DNA of 64,000 nucleotides, taken from contig OZ023182.1 of assembly GCA_963995505.1 (NCBI GenBank), forward strand, positions 8,300,707 through 8,364,706, in the 5' to 3' direction. The position numbers and the translations under genes were made by a program. The notes under the pieces are model-generated. The model made no database searches, was not told the DNA's origin, and saw only the letters and a list, made by a program, of their open reading frames with translations. Shown here one piece after another: positions 47,644-60,509 of this stretch (the stretch's first letter is position 1; each line of letters opens with the position of its first letter). This stretch comes from Hypericum androsaemum. Lineage: Eukaryota; Streptophyta; Magnoliopsida; Malpighiales; Hypericaceae.

Positions 47644-47901
47644 CTAGTCCTCGTGGTGCCAGTTGAGATACGCCAGGTTGGGAGTGGGTGGGCCGCCTGT
47701 GGTTGCAGCTGGCGGAACGCTAGACCTATCAATATGGCCGAACAGTGCATACCCGCAGAGAAGGGGCTCCATTTGGGTGCACCACAGCAGGTAATTGTAC
47801 GCGTGCAGCTTTTGAGTGAACTGGGCTGCCGGGTTTGGCAGGGCAGGTGCGGGGTTAACAGCGGGATTGGCTGCGGGATTGGCAGCTTGGTTGTCAGCCA
47901 T
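47644..47901 (-). pseudogene. Copia gag N-terminus
   Basis: It starts M-A-D-N-Q-A with Ala/Asn/Pro repeats, then an L-H-A-Y-N-Y-L-L-W-C-T-Q-M-E-P-L-L pattern typical of the Copia gag N-terminal region. It begins about 57 bp inside the primer-binding site and is cut short; the middle of gag (47640-47420) is out of frame. Confidence 0.85.
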
Positions 47902-47971
47902 TTTCGCAAGGCAGAGAACCGAACATGAAGGTGATTATCTTGTTAGAGAATTTTGGGCTCTGATACCATAT

Positions 47972-48241
47972 GAGAGTTAATATTCTGCCTTAATATTCAT
48001 TGAGTGTACTGGTGTACATTTATACAGGAGCACTAGCTGCTGATTATGGTAATCCTATTTACAGCTGATACGAGTACAAAAGGAAGGAATTCTTTCAGAA
48101 TACAATCTTGTACAGAGAAGGTAAGATGATCAGCAAGGATCGTGGGATTGCAGGCGTGAATCAATGACACATGATTGACAGCTGTTGATTGTGATCAGAT
48201 CCTACGAGACCAGATAAGGCAAGCGCCATTATGCTCCATTA
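47972..48241 (-). repeat. 5' LTR of the degenerate Copia element
   Basis: A 270-bp LTR directly beside the primer-binding site. Its outer 144 bp (48098-48241) were later co-amplified with the adjoining gene leader (see 48098-49127). Confidence 0.88.
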
Positions 48242-49127
48242 GAGTCCACCATAAAATTTCTCCTTTACTTAGTGAAGCGCACTGTCGTCCGGTGTCCAAA
48301 ACCCTTCTTCCTCGTCGCCCCTTAAACCCTTGCATTTAGAACAGAAACCAAATATACTTTTTTTAGGTCAGAAACCAAATATACCAGGGAACCAAAATGT
48401 TTCGCCTGATTCGAATCACTAAAATCGAGCACTCCTCTTGTGAATACAATCTTGTATAGAGAAGGAAAGATGATCAACAAGGATCGTGGGATTGCAGGCA
48501 TGAATCAAGGACACGGGATTGACAGCTGTTGATTGTGATCAGATCCTACGAGACCAGATAAGGCAAGCGCCGTTATGCTCCGTTAGGGTCCATCATAAAA
48601 TTTCGCCTTTACTTAGTGAAGCGCACTGTCGTCCGGTCTCCAAAACCCTTCTTCCTCGTTGCCCCTTAAACCCTTGCATTTAGAACAGAAACCAAATATA
48701 TTTTTTTAGGTCAGAAACCAAATATACCAAGGAACCAAAACGTCTCGCCTGATTCGAATCACCAAAACCGAGCACTCCTTTTGTGAATACAATCTTGTAC
48801 AGAGAAGGAAAGATGATCAACAAGGATCGTGGGATTGCAGGCGTGAATCAAGGACACGGGATTGACAGTTGTTGATTGTGATCAGATCCTACGAGACCAG
48901 ATAAGGCAAGCGCCGTTATGCTTCATTAGGGTCCATCATAGAATTTCTCCTTTACTTAGTGAAGCGCACTGTCGTCCGGTCTCCAAAACTCTTCTTCCTC
49001 GTCGCCCCTTAAACCCCTGCATTTAGAACATAAACCAAATATACTTTTTTTTAGGTCAGAAACCAAATATACCATGGAACCAAAATGTCTCGCCTGATTC
49101 GAATCACCAAAACCGAGCATTCCTCTC
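48098..49127 (+). repeat. 344-bp tandem triplication: LTR tail plus MAM33-like leader and start
   Basis: Three units begin at GAATACAATCTTGTA (48098, 48442, 48785). Each is about 145 bp of LTR end followed by about 200 bp of gene 5' DNA with AAGCGCACTGTCGTCCGGT, CCTTCTTCCTCGT and a translation start. The start is ATG in units 1 and 3 (48397, 49085) and ACG in unit 2 (48740). Only unit 3 runs on into the MAM33-like body. The copies differ by few substitutions. Confidence 0.9.
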
Positions 49128-49973
49128 CTCCGAGACCAGCCTCAACAAGCTCCACGTGTCCATCCAGACTCTACGCGACCGCCAACATCCTCCGCAAACG
49201 AGATCGTGTACGTAAACGAACTCTCCCCTCCCCGCCAGGTTCCCTCCTCCTCGACCACCAACTCCTTGTACTTTTTGGTAATTTCGCAATCTGAATACAA
49301 TTATTTGCGTCATCGCAGCTGGAGACGGCGTTCGAGGTGGACGGCCGCGGGGGGAGCAATGGGTGTGGATGAGGAAGAGGCTCAACGGCGGCGAGGAGAT
49401 CAAGATCGAAGCCACCACCATGTTCGACGGGCTCGAGAGGGTGACCAGAGAAGGGGATAAGGAATTGGAGGAGGACACGCGGCTTCACATCACGCTCCTG
49501 GTGGACGTCTCCAAGGATCGTGCATCGGACAACCGGTCGTTGGAGTTTCTCAAAGTGTACTTCGTTGGTTCCCGGAAGTACAAGACCATGACGGTTATTG
49601 CTCCTCCTTATATGGGTCCCAATTTCAGGTAAATTACCGCAATGTACATATTTTTGGTTGTTTTATTTTCCTATACAATACGGAGTGTTATTTCGAATTC
49701 AAAACTAATGATCTACATGTTGTTATCGAATTCGATAACGCTCGATTCTAAATTTGTTTGTTAAGATTGAATGTGGGGAGTATTCCTGTTTGTTAATTTA
49801 GGGTGTTGATAAAATGTGTCAGGGAGTTGAGAAAGAGCTAGGCGAGTTCTTGGCGGGGAGAGGAGTTAATGATAAAGCTATGTGGTTTCTTGCACAAGTA
49901 TATGATGGACAAGGACAGAATCGAACTTATCCGATGGCTAGGCAAAAAGCTCAAGTCCTTCATCGAGACCTAG
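49085..49973 (+). pseudogene. MAM33: MAM33/p32-like mitochondrial glycoprotein family pseudogene
   Basis: Segments match the plant MAM33/p32 (mitochondrial glycoprotein) family, soluble acidic matrix proteins: E-Q-W-V-W-M-R-K-R-L with E-I-K-I-E-A-T (about 49353-49420), L-H-I-T-L-L-V-D-V-S-K, P-Y-M-G-P-N-F-R at the exon end (about 49628), and, past an intron, E-L-G-E-F-L-A-G-R-G-V-N-D and K-D-R-I-E-L-I-R-W-L-G up to the stop at 49971. These lie in different frames: shifts occur near 49345, near the exon join (about 49830) and near 49880. The start region is also repeated upstream with LTR tails. I infer an inactivated copy; sequencing errors are a less likely alternative. Confidence 0.8.
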
Positions 49974-50628
49974 AAAATCTTTCTTCTTTTTCAATTTTGT
50001 ATTCTTTTTTGGATTAACTTATTATTGCTTCTGATTATCAATTAAGATTATATTAATGTATGGCCTCTAAGTTTAATTGAAAACCGTACAAATTGAAGCA
50101 CTATCAGACAGTATGGAACCTAATATTTTTTAAAATTAATTCAAATCTTTTACCACTTAAATAACTAAAAATTTTTAATCTCTGCACCAGTCTTATCGAA
50201 CCCTATTTATACAACCGACTCTTGAATCCAAGAAGTAAATACTAAATTCAAGTGAATTACTGGACCTTAACTCCAATCATCGGTCTCTTTTCTTTTTCTT
50301 TACCAAATCGTGAACCAAAAGAAAAGGTGCTTACCATAAGCCGGTCAAGGAAACGCACCGCCTCAAGAGCGGACCAATACGAGCCGCCTTGGCAGCGCGT
50401 GCAACACTCAGAAAATCTATGCCGTCCACGTTTCATTATACTAATTACTCTTGCATCGACGCCCAAATACTAGCAGCGCGTGGGAAACAAATGAAAACTG
50501 TATGTAAATATGGATGAATCCACGAACTCGACGCGCGAATTTCCTTTCTGACGGGAAAAAAAACCGCCGGCGAACAAACCACCGTGAAGTTCTCGGACAC
50601 CGGGAATCTTCTCCTCCGTTATCCGAGA
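49974..50628. promoter_or_regulatory. interval upstream of the HDA2-type gene
   Basis: AT-rich to about 50300, then GC-richer sequence likely to hold the HDA2 promoter and 5' leader. A defined core promoter could not be assigned. Confidence 0.35.
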
Positions 50629-53352
50629 ATGTCGACGTCATCGCCTCCGCCTTCCTCTTCCCCGTCCTCGACGCTCCGGCGGAGCCGCATCCTCTCCAGT
50701 AAGCTCTACTTCGACGTCCCTTCCTCTAAGGTCACTCACCGGTCTCCTCTCCCCCTCTCTTGTTTAACGTTGCTTCCAGGTTTTAGCAAACTGACATCCC
50801 CTTCTCTTTCTCTTTCTAGGTGCCGGTTATTTACTCGCCTGCTTATAATATCGCTTTTTTCGGAATCGAGAAGATGTGAGCTCCCCCACCCCTTTCCTTT
50901 TATCCGTTGTTCTTTTTGTTCCGAAACAAGGATCCCCGTTCGATTCTTTTCGCTTGGTTTAGGCACCCGTTCGATTCGTCTAAGTGGGGCCGGGTGTGCG
51001 GTTTCCTAACCGTTGACCGCATTCTGGAGAAGAAGAGCACCGTTGAGCCTCTCGAAGCTTCCAAGGATGATCTCCTTGTGGTAGCTCACTTCACGCTCTC
51101 CTTGCAAACTTGTAGAAGAATAAGATGGTTTAGAAGTGGTTTTCTCATGGTGGAGGATTGTACTGTGCAGGTTCACTCGGAGTCTTACTTGAACAGCCTA
51201 AAGAGCAGCCCTAATGTTGCAGCTATAATGGAGGTCAGGTGACGCATACGCTGTCCTGTTTTTTCCCGTCGATTTGTTGCACTGATTCTCGCTACCTTTT
51301 TGGAAACACCAAAGTAAGATGTGATCCAGTGCAGGTACCTCCTGTTGCACTTCTCCCGAATTGGCTCGTGCAGAAGAAAGCTCTGTATCCCTTTCGTAAA
51401 CAAGTTAGTCTCTCTCTTTGGCGCATGTCTGAATGTGTTTACACGTACTTTGTGATAATATCGGATCATCATTTTTTGTGCTTGCATGAAAGGTGGGAGG
51501 GACGATTTTGGCAGCCAAACTTGCAAAAGAGAGAGGATGGGCCATTAATGTAGGGGGCGGGTTCCATCATTGTTGCAGTGAAAGGGGAGGCGGCTTTTGT
51601 GTTTATGCAGATATCTCTCTTTGCATTCACTTTGCCTTTGAACGGCTAAATATATCTAGGTAATGCTTTCTGTAGGCGTGTAGCTTGTTGCTATTGAATT
51701 CTAATGCCTTAACTAATTAATGCTATGATTTACTTGCAAACATGTAGGGTGATGATAATCGACCTTGACGCCCATCAAGGAAATGGCCACGAGACAGACT
51801 TTTCAGATGACAGTATGGATTGGATACTTATCCTGTGGATACTAGCTTAGTTTGCATTCTTGTTGCCCTGCCCTAACTTTTGGCATCTCTTAATGAGCAG
51901 GACGAGTTTATATTCTCGATATGTATAATCCAGGGATCTATCCATTTGTAAGTTATAGAGCTCAAACCTGCCTCTCCTAGCCTTTGTTATTGATACATAC
52001 AGATTTTCATTTGATTTTCAAATTATTGACAGGATTATGAAGCGAGGAGATACATTGATCAAGATGTCAAAGTTGTGGTAATATTAGATTTCTTGAATAT
52101 AGCATCATAGTTGGATGATTCTGTTCTTTTGCTTGATTTTTCTGTTTGTTTGAACAGAGTGGGACTACCACAGATGAGTACCTGGCGAAATTAGCTGAAG
52201 CACTCAAGGTATTTATAACCTTGCTTCTCGCTATTTGCTTCATTATTTATGGTCATTTCTGCTTGGAAATATGCTTATGCAAGGAATTCGAGCTGACAAA
52301 CATATTGTTTTGTTTGCTGAATTCTGGGTCCTTTGGCTCTGTATTTTCTCTTTTGGTATTTCATCAGTTTTGCATGAATATTCTGCTTTTGCTGTCATTT
52401 TGTAGCCATGGTAAATACTAACGACGTAGTGAAAACCGAAGATTGTTCTTCTTTCTGGACCAGTCCACTCTGTCGACCTTGAACCTCTTTTCAAACTTCG
52501 ATTGTGATGTAACTGTCAGGTAGCTGGTGAAAAGTTTGATCCGGAGTTGGTCATCTATAATGCTGGGACTGATATCTTAGATGGAGATCCATTGGGCAGA
52601 TTGAAGGTACTATTGCTCTCTGTCGCAATTTCTACAGATGCCATTAGTTATTTCATCTTCAGTGCTGCACTGCTGTTTACGGTTTTCATGAAATTGGAAA
52701 TTGAATGGTAATACGGAAACTACCAAAATTCAAAACTTTGCTGTCCTCGGTGTAGGTTAGTCCTGATGGTGTGATTTGTAGAGATGAGAAGGTGTTTGCA
52801 TTTGCCCGTGAAAGGAATATTCCTATTTTCATGCTGACCTCAGGTATGATTACTTTGTTGAACCTCCTAATGCTTAAGTAGACGGTATAACAACTTCTCA
52901 AAAAAAAAAAAGTTGACGGTATAACCGTGCTCATCACAACTCAGTGTTCTGCAGAAGCAAGTCAGATTCCATCTGCCAGATTCTGCTTAGCATGTGAATC
53001 ATCTATTTGCATTAAAACCGTCTTGGTGGTTAAGAGATATCTGACAAGTAGTTTAGTTGTTGGATGAACCGAGTCTCGTGGATGTAATCAGGTCTTTTGT
53101 GCATGTTAGCTCAATTTCTCGAGTCATTTTGCTTGCGATAATGTCCGACTCATGCTCCAAGGTCGAATCTGTTGCGGTCCTTGGATAGCCCTTGCATATT
53201 CTTTTTTGACAAGGTGGTCAACTTTAAATCCTTATGCTCTCGTCCTCTCCAATGACTTGTCTCCAATTCCAGGTGGTTATATGAAGTCTAGTGCCAGAGT
53301 CATAGCAGATTCAATCGCAAACTTGTCGAAGAAATCCTTGATCAACTTATGA
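50629..53352 (+). CDS. HDA2: class IV histone deacetylase, HDA2/HDAC11 type, 345 aa
   Basis: The thirteen exons are 50629-50730, 50820-50875, 50963-51080, 51171-51233, 51335-51403, 51493-51659, 51748-51812, 51901-51947, 52033-52077, 52158-52208, 52520-52606, 52756-52843 and 53273-53352 (1038 nt, all GT/AG). The enzyme family removes acetyl or longer acyl groups from lysines with a zinc site. Visible parts: P-V-I-Y-S-P-x-Y (about 36-43), H-P-F-D-S-x-K-W, the catalytic His pair H161-H162 in G-G-G-F-H-H, zinc ligands D199 and H201 in D-L-D-A-H-Q-G-N-G, D284 in L-D-G-D-P-L-G, and Tyr322 in S-G-G-Y. All expected catalytic residues are present, so the gene looks functional. The N-terminus is Ser/Pro-rich and could act as a targeting or disordered tail. 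The start ATG is the first in the frame. Length is usual for class IV. Confidence 0.95.
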
Positions 53353-54299
53353 TGTCCTCTGGGATGAAGATGCATCTGCCCGGACAAGTTCGTCTTGCTA
53401 GGTCATGGTAGACCCACTGATGGTGTACATATGCATGTATGCACTAACTTCCTGGTGCGTAGTACTCATAGCCTGTACAAATACACAATGAACCCTTGTA
53501 GATTATGAATGGCAAGCATAGAATCTACGGAATAATTAAGATGGTACATGATGTATATCAAATATAGAAAACGAACCAACAAGGGCACTGTTCGAGAACA
53601 ACTTAAATAGTTCTCGAGTTCGAGTCCTTGAAAATACAATAATATTAAATACATGTTCCGAGGGCTTTACCACATTATAATGCGACACATTTTAAATAAT
53701 TCCACCGCACCCATTCGAATGGTTTGTCACAGTAATCTCTGTATTAGAAAACGATAGTAGGGCTAGTTTTCGTCGTCAAATTAGATATCATGTCACTCTC
53801 ACTCATTCGTAGTCCCCGTATACATCATTATCACATATTGCGTCGGGTGGGCAAGATATTATAGAAGAATCTCTAGCTTTAAACAACAGAATCAATAAGT
53901 TAATTTCCCGTTGTGAGATGTAATTATTTCCAAATCCTCTTCTCTAGATACGGGCAACTAATAATAACAACTGAAACGTGCAGTAAATGTCCGTATTTAA
54001 AGTTTTAACAAATAACCGAATCTGCACTCCACATTAGGAAAAAATGGGGAGCAACAAAATAAAATGATAGAAAATAAGTGCCTTCAACCCTAAAAAGGAA
54101 AAAGAGAGAGCGATAAGAGAGATAAAAGGGAGCGCCAGCACCCAGATCCCGTCCTCTATTTAAGAAAATAAAAGAGAAGGAAATTTATTTCTGGCGGGTG
54201 AGTATGACCAGGAGCTGACTCATCAACATCTCTCCCCTCCGTTTCTCCACCGACTTCTGTTTGGCCGTCTTCTTCGAGAACGTTCCGCCTCTCCTCGTA
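53353..54299. other. intergenic region between HDA2 and the antiporter
   Basis: The first few hundred bases are likely the HDA2 3' UTR. From about 54100, AGAGAGAG- and AAAAGAGAAGG-type purine tracts precede the next gene and may be its leader. No other feature is seen. Confidence 0.45.
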
Positions 54300-57200
54300 A
54301 TGTCGAGGAGGAGAAAACCGCTGCGTCGGTTTGACCTCGCGCCTCTTCTTCTTGTCGTTATCTGCTCCGCCTTCACTTTGATCGCCGCGGTTGAGCTCGT
54401 TGAGTCAGATCCACTCGAGCTCGGCGGCGCCAACGCCACCGGCGCGATCAACGCTACCGCCGGGTCCAAGCTCAAGGAAGGCTCCTTCGCGGATATCATC
54501 GACAAGGCTCTCGAGAAGGAGTTCACCGAGAGCGATCAAACCGAAGGTTTGGAGAATTCCTCCTCTTTAATTAGGGTTTACTCGTTCAGATTAAGCTTCG
54601 CGTGGTTAATGTAGTTGGTTCGTCAAGTGGATGCTTCTTGTTTAGCTTTAGGTTTGGAGCGCTGTTGAACTTTGTTATAGGGAGTTTGTCGGTTGCTTTA
54701 AGTTTAATTTCAAATCCGGTGTTGGTTAATTTAAGATCTCTGAAAGGCTCGAGTGTTTGAAGCTCGTTTAGTACGTGGAGGTTTTGGTTCGACGGAAATC
54801 CATCGGTGGATTTGATAATCAGAATTAAGTTTCTGTGAAGTGGCTGTTTTCGAGAAATACATGTGACTTTCTTGTTATTGACGATTCATATATATTGAAC
54901 TTTGGATATCTTGCGGAAGCTTGTAACTACCAGTAAGTTGTGTGAATTCCTGGAAGCCTAGTGGCAGGAAAGTCGCTGTGTGTTTTTGCCAAAAAGTTGC
55001 GCCGAATGTGCATTCTCATTGGTTTCATCTATGTATTTGTAGTGACTGATCCAGGAAGCTTTAACAACAGTGTAGCCGATCAGCAGGTTGGCGACCTTTT
55101 TGGAATCTGTGTTTAATATGGCACATTTGGATGTCTGTACAATTAGAACATGACTAATGTTACTTGTTTATGGTAATTCACGAATGAATTAGAGACCCCG
55201 TGGTGGTTCTAAAGTTAAGGTTGCTAGGTTTTCAATATACAACTGAACTGAGAACTGTCTCCTTTCATGTGCCTTTTATCAGATGTGATGTACGTCTAGA
55301 AATTTAAGCATTTCTCACTGTTGTTTCTGCGGGATGCAATTACTATGACATGCTCCGTCTTACTGTTGTATTGTCTGACCCCATTTTTGGAGTCCTGGAG
55401 TTTGTTGTTCAGCTTCTTATTGCGCTTGCTAGTGAAGGTATCATCTACATCATTTCTTTTTCATTTCAGGCAGTTTTGGAGACTGTTGCCAGAGTTAAAT
55501 CGAAGAAAAACGAGACCAAGGATGAAAAGTACATCATTTTCTCTTTAAATGTGTCATTTTCATTAACTCATGTAATGCCTTATGGGTTCCTGTGGTTTTC
55601 ATGTTGGTGCACTGGATGAATCGCTTTCTGTTTTTGCTTGCTTAGGTCATTTAAACTCCATGATGTGTTCAATTTGGACAATGAAAATAGTGTCGAAGAC
55701 ACTCCAACTCTTATCGATCGGAAGGTGTTGTTACTACATGAGAAGCTTTCACTTTGCAGGGTCTTAGGTGTCAACTTTATCCTATTAACTGATTTCCTTT
55801 CAGGATAATGTATTCATCATATCTAATTTTAAATCGAAGTATCCAGTGCTGCAACTGGACTTGAGGTAACTTTATCAATTTGCTTTACATCAGTTTAGAT
55901 TTCATCTTTCTGCTTGTCTGGTAAGCTTATCTGAATTTATCTACTTATTGCCTTGTAGATTGATATCAGATTTGGTTGTTGTCATTGTGTCTGCAACTTG
56001 TGGCGGCATTGCCTTTGCCTGTGCTGGACAACCGGTCTGATTCTATTTTATCTTAGTGTACTTCATGTTTATGACAGTAGGCTAATTGATGAGTTCTATT
56101 TTAATGATAGTATTAAATATAAATTATAATGACCAATCATCATACTCTTTTCTTCCCCAAATCTTTTCACCCATATGCTTGTACTTCCTTTCACCCTTTC
56201 TAACACTGCGCTTATTGCAGGTAATTACTGGTTACTTGTTAGCTGGATCTGTCATTGGACCTGGAGGGTTTAACGTTATCAGTGAAATGGTGCAAGTATG
56301 TCAAAGTTTGTTCAACTTTCTCATTGAGTAATTATTTAGTGTCTCTTCTGCTGGTACTTTCTTCACCTGTATGCGATAGCAGAAACAACTAAGGCCCTAG
56401 TGCATGACATTTTACAGTTTACAGCTATCTCACTGCCTTTTAACTAAGGCCCTACTTTTTGCTTTGCCATTCACATAGGTTGAGACAGTGGCCCAATTTG
56501 GGGTAATTTTCCTACTCTTTGCATTGGGCTTGGAGTTTTCAACCGCAAAAGTGAGCAAAACCACCTCTTCTTGTTTTTCCTCTATAATTCCAATTGTTTG
56601 AGAGGTTAAGTCAAGCTCATAGTACTTCTATTTCAGCTTCGAGTTGTTCGAGCAGTTGCCATTCTGGGAGGTCTACTTCAGATAATTTTGTTCATGTTCT
56701 TTTGTGGGATCATAGCAATGGTATGATGGTTGTTCTCTCATTTAGTTCATTGCGCCCCTAGCCTGTTAGATGTTTCAGTACTGAAAATGTAGGAAATGCT
56801 TGATGGTCCCATTCCCACGTTGTTGGAGATGAAGCTTTTAGTAAAGAACTCTTTTTCAAGAAATTGATTCAATGGGATCTAGTTCTGACCATGAAAGTGT
56901 CATTAAAGTTTTAACATGGCTATGTGGTGTTCAAGTTCAACAATGTTCATCTCATACAATGGGAATCTTGCAATTTAATTTTAACACTATGCTATAGGAG
57001 ACTTGCATTAACTTAACATTAGAATTTAGTGCTTCATTCACTTTGTAAAGTATGTAGTAAATTTATAATAGTGGGTCAAGTAAGCCCATCCTAAAGCTTA
57101 AAATTGGTTGAGAATCATGAATGGGTCATACTTAGAGGACGCATATACTTGGAATGTAATGTATGCGTGGAAGATGAGTCCATATGAGCAGATCATGCTT

Positions 57201-60200
57201 GGTAGTAAGATTATGCCATCATGTTTTACAAGTTAATTTGAAAGGAAGTAGGAGTCATGGACATAAGACCAAGCACCGAGCTTCCAGAATCCGATGTATG
57301 TTTACTTTTATCGTACACTTTAAGCACAAATTCCAAGCATAATAATATGTTCAATGTTGCCAGGTCTGTGCTTCATGGTACTGTTTTGAATTGGTTAAAA
57401 ATGCAGTCATGTTTTACAGAAATCCCATTTACTTGTCTGTTGTTTCTGTTGAAATTTGTGCATCTTTTATCTTGTAATGATGGCACATATATTCTAGGTT
57501 TACATGTCTGGGGTTATTAGTTGTCAGCTACTTCATACCTCTGTAAATTTGAACAGTGCACTATTAAAGCCTCGTTCACTACTGCAGCTCTGACTAGATA
57601 CTTTTGCAGTTTTGCGGTGGTAAACCTTCAGAAGGTGTATTTGTCGGTGCTTTTCTTTCAATGTCTTCAACAGCCGTGGTACAGCCTTACTTGTTCTCTT
57701 ACCTGGATTATCTTTTTATGTGTCAGAGCTCTGCACTTTTCTACTTAATGCTTATGATATTGATGCTTACGGAGATCTTTGTCAGGTGTTGAAGTTTTTG
57801 ATGGAAAAGAACTCAACCAATGCCCTTCATGGGCAGGTCACAATTGGCACCCTAATTCTGCAGGTACTTAGTTCCTTTCTTTGATCATACTTTGTTGATC
57901 CCTGGAGCATTGCTCCTCTTGCTCACCATTTCTGAAATTATTTCCTGTAGGACTGCGCCGTTGGTTTGCTTTTTGCTTTGCTCCCTGTTCTTGGTGGGAC
58001 ATCTGGTGTACTTCAGGGTGTAATGTCTATGGCTAAGCTGTAAGTGAAAACATGCCCAAGAATAAATTTCCATTTTCTTATGAGGAACTCCTAGATAATG
58101 CACGTGATGACTTCGCTTGATTAATCTCTACCTTACCTCTTAGCCACATTCATGACAGTTAATTACATTCCTGACCTTTTGGCCCCTTGAGAAAGTAAAA
58201 TGTTTTGACTATTAAGCTTCTTCGTTCTCACAATGAACTTTTTTTATCCAGCTTGGTGGTGCTGGTTGCTTTCTTAGCCGCTTTATCAATATTATGTCGT
58301 TCTTGCATTCCGTGGTTCTTGAAGCTGATGATGGGTCTATCATCTCAGGTATTGATTTGAGACGTGAGTGTTTTTTGACAGTTGAACATCTGAGATGAAC
58401 TGAGTTAGATTATTTTAGTTTCACATTCTGCAATTCATTGTGGGAACCATCTTTTGTACTGCAGACCAATGAACTCTATCAACTGGCAGCTGTTGCGTTT
58501 TGCTTGCTTGTGGCCTGGGTTGGTTCATTCTCACTGACTGTTCTCTCTGACACTTTTGCTTCTGCTTTCACATGGTTGTTACTAGTGTTTAATACAGCCT
58601 TCTGAAGCTGTCACAATCTCTCGATATTTGCTTTACACCCAAAAAGGGACATCATTTGCCTCTTTAAAGTTGATCTTAGTTGGCTTGAAATTACTGGTAG
58701 ATCGTCAATGCAGTTGTCAACAATAAAATGAATCTCGTTTATTGCTGTTCTCCCAGCATGTAGTCTGGGTATGCAAATGCTCAATTCTTGAATTTATTTA
58801 GGTCAAGAGATCGTCAAGAATCATAAGGCCAAACTCATGCCTGGTAGATCGCTACAGAGTTTGAGTAACAAACTTTTGTTCTCTTTCCAACAGCACGTAT
58901 TGTAATCTCCAGTCATGGTTTTCTGTTGCGTTCCTTTATTTCTTTCAAGACAAGGAATTTTGTGACTCAGCCCGATTTCTAATTGCTTTCCTGCTGATTT
59001 AAGTGTCAATATTAGGGAGCTCCTTTTTAGGATCAGATGCTTTACTGGTAAGTTCTTTGATGATCAATCTTGAAGTTCCGCTCTTATTCTTGGTGTCATT
59101 TCAGTGTAGTGATAAATTGGGCCTAAGTCTGGAATTGGGCTCATTTGCTGCTGGAGTGATGATATCAACAACTGATCTCGCACAACATACACTAGAACAG
59201 GTAAATCAGTGGCATTTTCTGTTTTCATGTCATTAAAAACTTCCTGCATCACCTATCATGCTCAACCCAAAAGTAGTTTCTGACAACTTGATCAGATGAA
59301 ACTCCAGGCCATTCGTCGTCTTAGGGATTCACTCTTTTGGATTTTATGACAATCTGAATATTTTGATTTAAGCTCTTGTTATTTTAAATATGATTTGCCA
59401 TTTTCTTAGTTGATTTGCTGCCATAAAGATCCTATGTGTTCTTCCTGAAGCTAGAGTCCTTCCATTACCTTAATTCTGGATATTGTTCCTGATGCAGATT
59501 GAACCCATTCGAAACTTGTTTGCTGCTCTTTTCCTTGCAAGTATTGGAATGCTTATCCATGTGCATTTTCTCTGGAGCCATGTTGACATATTATTAGCAT
59601 CGGTTCTACTGGTGGTCGTAATCAAGACAACAATAATGGCTACCGTTGTGAAAGGGTTTGGCTACAACAAGAAGACTTCACTTCTTGTAAGATATCACGA
59701 GGGCTCATTGGCTATGTTGCTTTTGTTGCGTTGGTATACCTCTAAAGAGTGACTGTTTTTATGTGAAGGTTGGAATGTCTCTGGCACAAATAGGGGAGTT
59801 TGCATTTGTTCTTCTTGGACGTGCATCTAATCTTCATCTCGTGGAGGTTTGTTTTAGGATAACCATTGATTGTATCAAATCCTTAATTTGCAAAACGTAT
59901 GAAGTCCTCGGGCCAACAACAAAATGGCACATCTTTTTCTAATTCAACAAATAAGGAGTTCCGCAAGTTTCTACCGGGTGGTGCACAGCCCTGTGCATTC
60001 ATTCTGGTTGTATCCGTGAACCTCTACTTATGGCTGGTAATTTGGCAATTTTCAGGGGAAACTCTACCTGTTGCTTCTTGGAACAACAGCTCTCAGTCTG
60101 GTATGTTGGTACTGGAGATAAATTAGATGCAAGCGCTTGTGCTACGAAAACTGTAACCCAATTGTATAGACATGAAGCAGTCGGCTTGTGTTTGTTGATA

Positions 60201-60509
60201 ACGTGCAGGTGACAACTCCTTTTCTTTTCAAGGCGATTCCTGCTGTAATGCATCTTGGGCTGTTGTTGAGGTGGTTTCCGCCCGACAATTCAGCCATTGA
60301 GGTAAGATCTCTGGTGGTTTCATTCTGTTTTATGGTTTATTAAAAATGTCCGTTTAGAATGACTTATTGGACATCCAGATATTTTTTGAAAATGATCTTT
60401 GATTTGAATTTTGATCCAGATCCGATCAGATAGTGGTAAACAGCGGGTGACGTTGATAATCCAAGCCCCTCATGACGAAGAAGGGAATCCTCTTGAGAAA
60501 TCCTCTTGA
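54300..60509 (+). CDS. KEA4/5/6: K+ efflux antiporter, KEA4/5/6 type, 587 aa
   Basis: The twenty exons are 54300-54546, 55055-55086, 55470-55528, 55646-55724, 55804-55865, 55959-56034, 56221-56295, 56479-56550, 56637-56720, 57610-57678, 57786-57863, 57951-58039, 58252-58348, 58465-58518, 59105-59200, 59498-59686, 59769-59846, 60056-60100, 60209-60301 and 60420-60509 (1764 nt, GT/AG). This is a CPA2 cation/H+ exchanger. A signal-anchor-like hydrophobic stretch (about 13-31) and a luminal acidic linker precede the Na+/H+-exchanger domain (about 160-550): G-Y-L-L-A-G-S-V-I-G-P-G-G (190-202), F-A-L-G-L-E-F (about 223-229), L-S-M-S-S-T-A-V-V and Q-D spanning residues 311-312, the conserved acidic site of the family. 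There is no KTN domain, which fits the KEA4-6 clade, known in plants from Golgi and endosomal membranes. Which of the three is not decided. The stop follows a small tandem duplication. Confidence 0.94.

Larger units (their letters stand above)
43495..48241 (-). mobile_element. degenerate full-length Copia (Ty1-type) retrotransposon
   Basis: It reads on the minus strand: 5' LTR 47972-48241, primer-binding site 47958-47969 (complement of TGGTATCAGAGC), gag, protease, integrase, reverse transcriptase, RNase H region, a G-rich tract (43768-43779) and a 3' LTR to about 43495. The order protease-integrase-RT defines Copia. Several frameshifts and stops separate the domains, so it cannot encode a full polyprotein. 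The 5-bp flanks GGGTC (43490-43494) and GAGTC (48242-48246) differ by one base and may be the target duplication. The LTRs differ at scattered positions, so the insertion is not very recent. Confidence 0.92.

Noticed and set aside
45083..47928. Plus-strand frames within the Copia element
   Set aside because: Antisense to gag, protease, integrase and reverse transcriptase frames; no family features of their own.
54185..54526. 113-codon minus-strand frame over antiporter exon 1
   Set aside because: Overlaps the signal-anchor exon, which joins correctly to exon 2; the antisense product is low-complexity.
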